Shown piece by piece: positions 59,094 to 64,000 of a stretch of 64,000 nucleotides of DNA. Each line of letters opens with the position of its first letter. Position 1 is the first letter of the stretch. The translations under genes were made by a program, and so were the position numbers. The DNA is from Polytrichum commune. Lineage: Eukaryota; Streptophyta; Polytrichopsida; Polytrichales; Polytrichaceae. A model generated the notes under the pieces. The model was not told the DNA's origin. It saw only the letters and a program-made list of their open reading frames with translations, and ran no database searches. The stretch is from contig OX485805.1 of assembly GCA_950295325.1 (NCBI GenBank), positions 37,809,501-37,873,500 of the forward strand. Direction: 5' to 3'.

Positions 59094-60605
59094 CTAATGG
59101 CCTCCTTCCGATAAGGCCTCTCGGTCGCCTCTGGACTCCTCTTGCCCAAGCCCGTGTTCCATTTTTGTCGAGGTGATTCGCCTGCCCCGAGCCTCCTTTT
59201 TTAGCACAACACGCCATCCGGGCATGGCCTCGTCATCAATGAAAAACACCTGCACAACAAGGCAGTATGGTTAACATGGTTCATGATGTGAAGCCGCCTC
59301 TTTCATCAACACACATATGACCATGGAATGGATATCAAGGGTAAACCTGCGAGGCAAGAGCAGGAAGCAGATATGATTCAGCCGTATCGCACAGCCTTGC
59401 TGCCATGTTGGCAAGCCAAAACCCATACGCATCTCGGCGCAGTCTTGGTTGTTGTTTAGTATCTTTTGCCACCCAGGACACCACCATCAACACAATGTTC
59501 AAGTGGGCATAGTTCAACACTAGGATGTCCTTCAATATGCCCACTCTCACCAATTCCACCATCACGCCATTGTTTGAAGTGTCCCCACAAACTGCAGCAT
59601 TTTTGAGCTCAGCCATTCCGGAGTCAAACGTCACATGTTGCACCCCGGCCTCCTCCAACTCCACTTTGTAGTGAGAGCCAAAAGAGGTCATGCTCCTAAA
59701 TGAGCATGCCCTTCTGGATGGAGGGCACAACATCGCCTTCAACCCCTCTCCAATGTGCCCAACAGTGTTTGGCACCGCTTTTACCCTTGTCCGTAGCCAC
59801 ATGGAGAAGGGCATTATGGTGAAGCTAGCTGCTACCTCCTGCTCATACTCTCTGTCCGCCAACATATGTGACACACTGTCAATCAACCAGGCGGGGGGAT
59901 TGTGTTGGGCAAATACAAAGTAGGCAACACAATAAATGCACACAAGGGGTGTGCGTTTTCATACGGCCTCATGTCTTCTGTATGCCCATGGTGCATGATG
60001 ACGTAGTTGTGTGCCCTTTCCAACTCTACCGTTGACATATTGAAGACTCGTCCACGGCCCTCTACTACTGACGCCCGTATGAATTCCTCCTCTTTGGACT
60101 CCCATATGTGCCGCTTGGTGTGTTCTTGCAAGTTAAAATACTCTGTGCAAAAGCCGAATGCCTCTTCTGCCGCATACCCATTGGCCATTGATGCCTCTAG
60201 GTGCGTCTTGTTTCTGACAAACAATTTTAGAGTTCCCAAATACCGTTCACATGGATACATCCACCTGCCGCCTACCGGGCCACACAACTCGAGCTCGTCC
60301 ACCAAATGCACAAGTGTATGCTCCATAATATCAAAGAAGGCTGGCGGAAAGCAAACCTCCAAAAAACACATTGATTCTGCGACGTACAGTCTGAGTGCTA
60401 CGATGTTTGCCTTGTCTACAACCCTCGCACAAATTCGGGACAAGCACTTCCCCAACCGTATCAATGTGTTCTTTGAAGCGGTTGTAGCAATGTTCGGCAA
60501 ACTACATGTATGATTTGTTGAACTAAACAATGGTAATCGTGGGACTTCAAACCCATAAATTTTGTTTTCCTTAGATGCTTCCCCAAAGTACTGTTGTCAG
60601 GGTTG
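59094..60605 (-). pseudogene. CACTA (En/Spm) transposase C-terminal remnant, DUF4218 and DUF4216
   Basis: On the minus strand the DUF4218 region covers about 60600-59890: FMGLKSHDYHCLVQQI, LEVCFPPAFFDIMEHTLVHL, ELCGPVGGRWMYPCERYLGT, VRNKTHLEASMANGYAAEE. A frameshift near 59.9 kb precedes DUF4216 (59.89-59.35 kb): FRSMTSFGSHYKVELEE, GDTSNNGVMVELVRVGILKD, FWLANMAARLCDT and PALASQ. A 97-nt GT-AG intron (59250-59346) joins it to VFFIDDEAMPGWRVVLK, ending TAG at 59094. Plant TNP2-type transposases excise CACTA elements. Here the catalytic N-terminal domain is absent and frameshifts occur (also near 60.53 kb), so it is a dead fragment. Confidence 0.88.
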
Positions 60606-60950
60606 TCTATCGCGACGTCCTGCCACTGTCATGACGTCATGACGTGTCGTGTCGGGGCGGACCCCTCCGTCACGACATAATAGGGTCCACGTAGGGTCAT
60701 ACTAGGGGGAAGCTAGTAGGGTGGGTAAAATACTTACCTTCTTGCCAAGGTGGCATCCAATGTGGCAGAAAAATCCGACGTGGATGTGCATATTTCCCTT
60801 GCCAGGTAAATCATTTTGCCTTTGTGTTTATCATTCTGTTAAAATCAAAGTAGTAAAATATGACAAATGAGGGTGTGGGGGGGAGGGGAACGGAGTGGAC
60901 GGGGACGGGAAGGGGGGCGGGAACGGATGCGGACGGGGGGAATGCCGGAT
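60606..60950. other. GC-rich flank, no gene seen
   Basis: Near 60.64 kb the palindrome GTCATGACGTCATGAC contains TGACGTCA, a bZIP-type core. No gene or TATA box lies at a convincing distance, so function is not claimed. Confidence 0.35.
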
Positions 60951-60954
60951 GGAG

Positions 60955-61230
60955 GGCCAGATGGGGGCCGGATGGAGGCCGGATGGGGGCCGGATGGAGG
61001 CCGGATGGGGTACGGATGGGGGCCGGATTGGGGTTCGGATTGGGGGGGGAGGGGGTTCGGATTAGGGGGGACCGGGTTCGGATGGGGGGGGCGGGTTCGG
61101 ATTAGGGGGGGCCGGGTCGGATAGGGGGGGGAGGGGGTTCGGATTAGGGGGGGCCGGGTTCGGATGGGGGGGGGAGGGGGTTCGGATTAGGGGGGGCCGG
61201 GTTCGGATGGGGGGGGGGAGGGGGTTCGGA
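60955..61230. repeat. G-rich minisatellite
   Basis: First part: about seven 11-bp units GATGG(A/G)GGCCG. Second part: alternating GGGGTTCGGATTAGGGGGG and CCGGGTTCGGATGGGGGG units, about 41-61 bp per period, four or more copies. Strong strand asymmetry (G on plus) and many runs of 6-9 Gs give G-quadruplex potential. Overlapping ORFs are composition artefacts. Confidence 0.85.
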
Positions 61231-61264
61231 TGGGGAACCGTTCTTGGGAACGGGGACTGGATGG

Positions 61265-61296
61265 GGTATATAAGTGGAGGGGACCACTTATATACC
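61265..61296. repeat. perfect inverted repeat containing TATATAAG
   Basis: GGTATATAAGTGG (61265-61277) is mirrored exactly by CCACTTATATACC (61284-61296) around a 6-nt loop. Each arm carries a TATA-box-like core, so TATA elements point both ways. It lies 35 bp after the G-rich minisatellite. Confidence 0.8.
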
Positions 61297-61641
61297 TCAC
61301 TCCACTCCTTGTGCGTGCCCGGACGGCCCTCCTCTTAAAGAGAGCGCGGGGCACGCGGGGCATTCGGGGGAGTTTAGGGTCCCTTTTTTCACATTTGGAT
61401 TTACTCACGTGTTTTGTGGGTGTGTTTTTGGTGGTTTTTTTTTTTACTTTATTTTTTTAACAAAAATTCGAACTCATTCCACAGCAACACTATTTTGAAG
61501 TGTATGCTTGGATATTTTTGTAGCACTATTATGAAGTGCAATTAGTATTTAAATAATTAAAGTTATAGATTAGGCTTAGAAACTACAATTGGGGTGGATA
61601 CATGGCAAGTGGAGGATCCAGCGACATGACAAGTGGAGGAC

Positions 61642-62041
61642 ATTATGGTGTGGGAAAGGACCCCCATTCCTAGTGGTGATTGCTCCTTATTCACACTAGA
61701 ATATGGCGGGCAACTGACCTACATGGAAAGGCACCTTTAGCGTCCCGACTTTAGCCCTGGCCTGTACTAGCATCTCTTACAAGTGCTTTCGGAGCTTTTT
61801 AAAGCTGAGTACATAGGTGGTCCAATCCATGACATATGTTGTGGGTGATAGCAATTGTCATATCACTGTCATTATGGTGTGGGAAAGGACCCCCATTCCT
61901 AGTAGTGGTTATTTACACTAGAATATGGCGGGCAACTGACCCACATGGAAAGGCACCTTTAGCGTCCCGGCTTTAGCCCTAGCCAATACTATCACCTCTT
62001 ACAAGTGCTTTCGGAGCTTTTTAAAGCTAAGTACATGGGTG
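61642..62041. repeat. direct duplication, two copies of ~175 bp
   Basis: 61642-61820 and 61872-62041 share ATTATGGTGTGGGAAAGGAC, CACTAGAATATGGCGGGCAA, GCACCTTTAGCGTCCC and CAAGTGCTTTCGGAGCTTTT. The second copy is cut off exactly where the 1.13-kb palindrome begins. Confidence 0.85.
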
Positions 62042-62042
62042 G

Positions 62043-63171
62043 ACATTAAGTTCCCCCATACGAACTATAGGGCGTGTCAGATCCGGGCGGGGGCAGCCTC
62101 CAGTGAAATTTCTGAACCCGACAGAAAACTATTGCCCGCCCCGCCCAACTTCGAAAAAAATATTGCCCTTGCATTCTTGAAGGCCGCTTGACTAAAAATC
62201 CCATATTGAGTGCACTTCACCTTCAAGGTCTAAAATCCAATATATATCTGCACTTCCAAATAGTAAATAAGCAATTCATTGGGATTTCATTTTGGAATTG
62301 AAACCATCAATGAAGCATATAATTAACTTGGAGGTCAAATAAAATTATAAATTCCTTATTAACATTGAGGTTATAATTTTTATGACTTGCCATTTGAAAT
62401 TGTCTTTGTCATTCTAAAATGACACTTAAATTTAGTGTGTTGATTTAGTATGTATATTTTATAATATTTTAGTAATGCCGTCTACTTTCACAAGTATTCA
62501 TACACATTCAAACCAATTAAGTGTGATTTAATGTAATTAAGTCTAATTAATTCTGATTAATCCTAATTAAGCCCAAATAAATCAGAAAGTATGCTTACCA
62601 AATTAAGTAAGACTAATTAATTATAAAATATAATTACTGGAATTAAATATAATTAAATCCAGTGATTAAATGAATGAATTAATTAATTCCAGTAATTACA
62701 TTTTATAATTAATAAATTAATTACTGTGATTACATTAATTAATTGTGTATGAATACTTGTGAAAGTAGATGGCATTACTAAAATATTATAAAATATACAT
62801 ACTAAATAAACACACTAAATTTAAATGTCATTTTAGAATGACAAAGACAATTTCAAATGGTAAGTCATAAAAATTATAACATCCAAATTAATTACGTGCT
62901 TCAATGATGGTTTCACTTCCAGAATGAAATCCCAATGAATTGCTTATTTAATAGCTGGAAGTGCACACATATATTGGATTTTAGACCTTGAAGGTGAAGT
63001 GCACTCAATATGGGATTTGTAGTCAAGCGGCCTTCAAGAATGCAAGGGCAATAATTTTTTCGAAGTTGAACGGGGCGGGCAGCAGTTTTCAGTCGGGTTC
63101 AGAAATTTCACTAGAGGCTGCCCCCGCCCGGATCTGACACGCCCTATAGTTCGTATGGGGGAACTTAATGT
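62043..63171. mobile_element. 1.13-kb foldback element (long palindrome)
   Basis: Starts ACATTAAGTTCCCCCATACG and ends with the exact complement. The arms run about 550 bp each to a centre near 62.6 kb, with only scattered mismatches; the inner part is AT-rich (TAATTAATT repeats). No ORF is present. The left border coincides with truncation of the adjacent direct repeat, confirming an insertion. An exact target duplication was not found; AGTACAT lies near both ends but offset. Confidence 0.85.
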
Positions 63172-63563
63172 TCGCAGAGTACATATTTCTCACTTCCTGT
63201 GAAGTTCCATACAATGTGGGATTACTTGCAAGATTTAGAGGAGGGCCCTGTCACAACTCCAGCACGATGATCCAAGGCCAGGTTTGTTCTCGAATCTCAA
63301 AAGTTTGATCCAGACATCCCAATCTCTTCTCTTCATCTCCTGCATCAATATTTCATTCTAGTCGATGAGTTTAAGAGAGTATTTTGGACTGTGCTGCTGG
63401 AGTATTTTGGACGTGTCGGTGAAGACAGCAGCCTGTAACATGTTTGCTACCCGTTCTGTGATGCATCAGAAAGTGAACCGAGCGGTTGTATCTACATTGC
63501 ATAATCTGCGAGGAATGCTTATGTGAACCTCATAGACTAAAACTTATTGCTTTGGTTTTGCAG
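63172..63563. other. flank with copy of the 46.1-kb repeat
   Basis: 63393-63500 matches 46073-46185. A pyrimidine-rich acceptor (TATTGCTTTGGTTTTGCAG) ends at 63563. No coding sequence is assigned. Confidence 0.5.
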
Positions 63564-64000
63564 GCAAGCAGGCACTCGCCCCTGAAATCAGACTCTGAGC
63601 CTCATGTTCAAATGGCCCTCACAATCATGCCTCCCCGAAGTAGACCAATGTCTTTCATGTGTGCGTGCCAGATGCATGGGATTACACCTGTGGTAGCACT
63701 TCTCGTGATTACTACACTGCTTGTCGATGTGGTACTCTTGGCGGATGCGCTTCCACCGGCCCTTGATGTGCACTTGACGGAGTGGAAGACCTTACCCACT
63801 GGCGAAACAGTAAGCTGCCCAGAACGGAGACGCCGACTGCGAATGGAGGCTTGGGAGAAGAAAAGAGAAAAGGATATTATCGATCAACACTGGAGGCAAG
63901 AAGTTGGTGGTGCAAAATTTCATGCAACTTCTAGTGCACTGGACCTTCAAGTGCAAGCGGCCTCTGATACCCGGTCGACCCAGCAAGAAAGGTCTCATCC
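63564..64000 (+). CDS. partial exon of an unidentified protein, runs off the window
   Basis: From the acceptor at 63563 one plus-strand frame stays open for about 145 codons to the edge. It includes a hydrophobic stretch ITPVVALLVITTLLVDVVLL, which could be a membrane segment, and then a charged region CPERRRRLRMEAWEKKREKD. I do not recognise the family. A repeat lies just upstream, so it could belong to a transposable element. Minus-strand frames over the same bases look less convincing. The start of the gene and its true end are not in the window. Confidence 0.35.

Noticed and set aside
58796-59217. Minus-strand ORFs of 87 and 117 codons overlapping the CACTA remnant
   Set aside because: They are other frames over the last CACTA exon, whose true frame reads VFFIDDEAMPGWRVVL after a GT-AG intron.
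60860-61124. Plus-strand ORFs rich in Gly and Arg
   Set aside because: Translation of the G-rich minisatellite; repeat composition explains them fully.
62030-63190. AGTACAT near both ends of the palindrome as target duplication
   Set aside because: The left copy is part of the older direct repeat and lies away from the border; spacing differs on the two sides.

Overview
The window looks like nuclear DNA of a land plant with a transposon-rich genome. The evidence is a plant-type tRNA-Gly(GCC), two conserved housekeeping genes with short GT-AG introns (prefoldin subunit 1 and the AP-1 adaptor mu subunit), an inositol-polyphosphate 5-phosphatase flanked by two C2 domains, and plant-style transposons (CACTA, Mutator-like, Stowaway-like, Tourist-like, an L1-type LINE with a DUF4283-like ORF1). 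The C2-phosphatase-C2 layout, the DD34E Tc1 remnants and the RLE-type LINE make me favour a non-seed land plant (bryophyte, lycophyte or fern). That placement is inference, not proof.

Layout. 1-8.3 kb: Stowaway-like MITE, a decayed 2.4-kb Tc1-like element, duplicated TATA-bearing segments and a 5 x ~165-bp tandem array. 9.1-12.0 kb (+): four-exon 5-phosphatase gene. 13.7-17.5 kb: dispersed hairpin repeats, a 3 x ~182-bp tandem array and a MITE. 17.8 kb: tRNA-Gly. 18.5-20.9 kb (-): PFD1 in six exons, one only 7 nt long. 24.0-25.8 kb (+): possible short gene, uncertain. 25.9-29.9 kb (+): AP-1 mu, 11 exons, complete. 32.6-38.1 kb: nested graveyard (LINE RT remnant, three Mutator-like TIR elements, a second Tc1-like transposase, a 77-bp LINE 3' fragment). 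38.6-46.2 kb: MITE-rich. 47.9-57.0 kb: near full-length L1-type LINE bounded by a 12-bp repeat. Its ORF1 is interrupted by a 1.5-kb 5'-truncated LINE that encodes a zinc-finger plus restriction-like endonuclease. 57-60.6 kb: CACTA transposase remnant. 60.9-63.2 kb: G-rich minisatellite, direct duplication and a 1.13-kb palindrome. 63.56 kb to the edge: an open exon of unknown identity.

The three confident protein genes are ordinary single-copy cellular functions (phosphoinositide signalling, cytoskeletal chaperoning, vesicle sorting) and do not form a functional cluster. Most of the interest lies in the mobile elements, their nesting order and target-site duplications, and in the PFD1 microexon.
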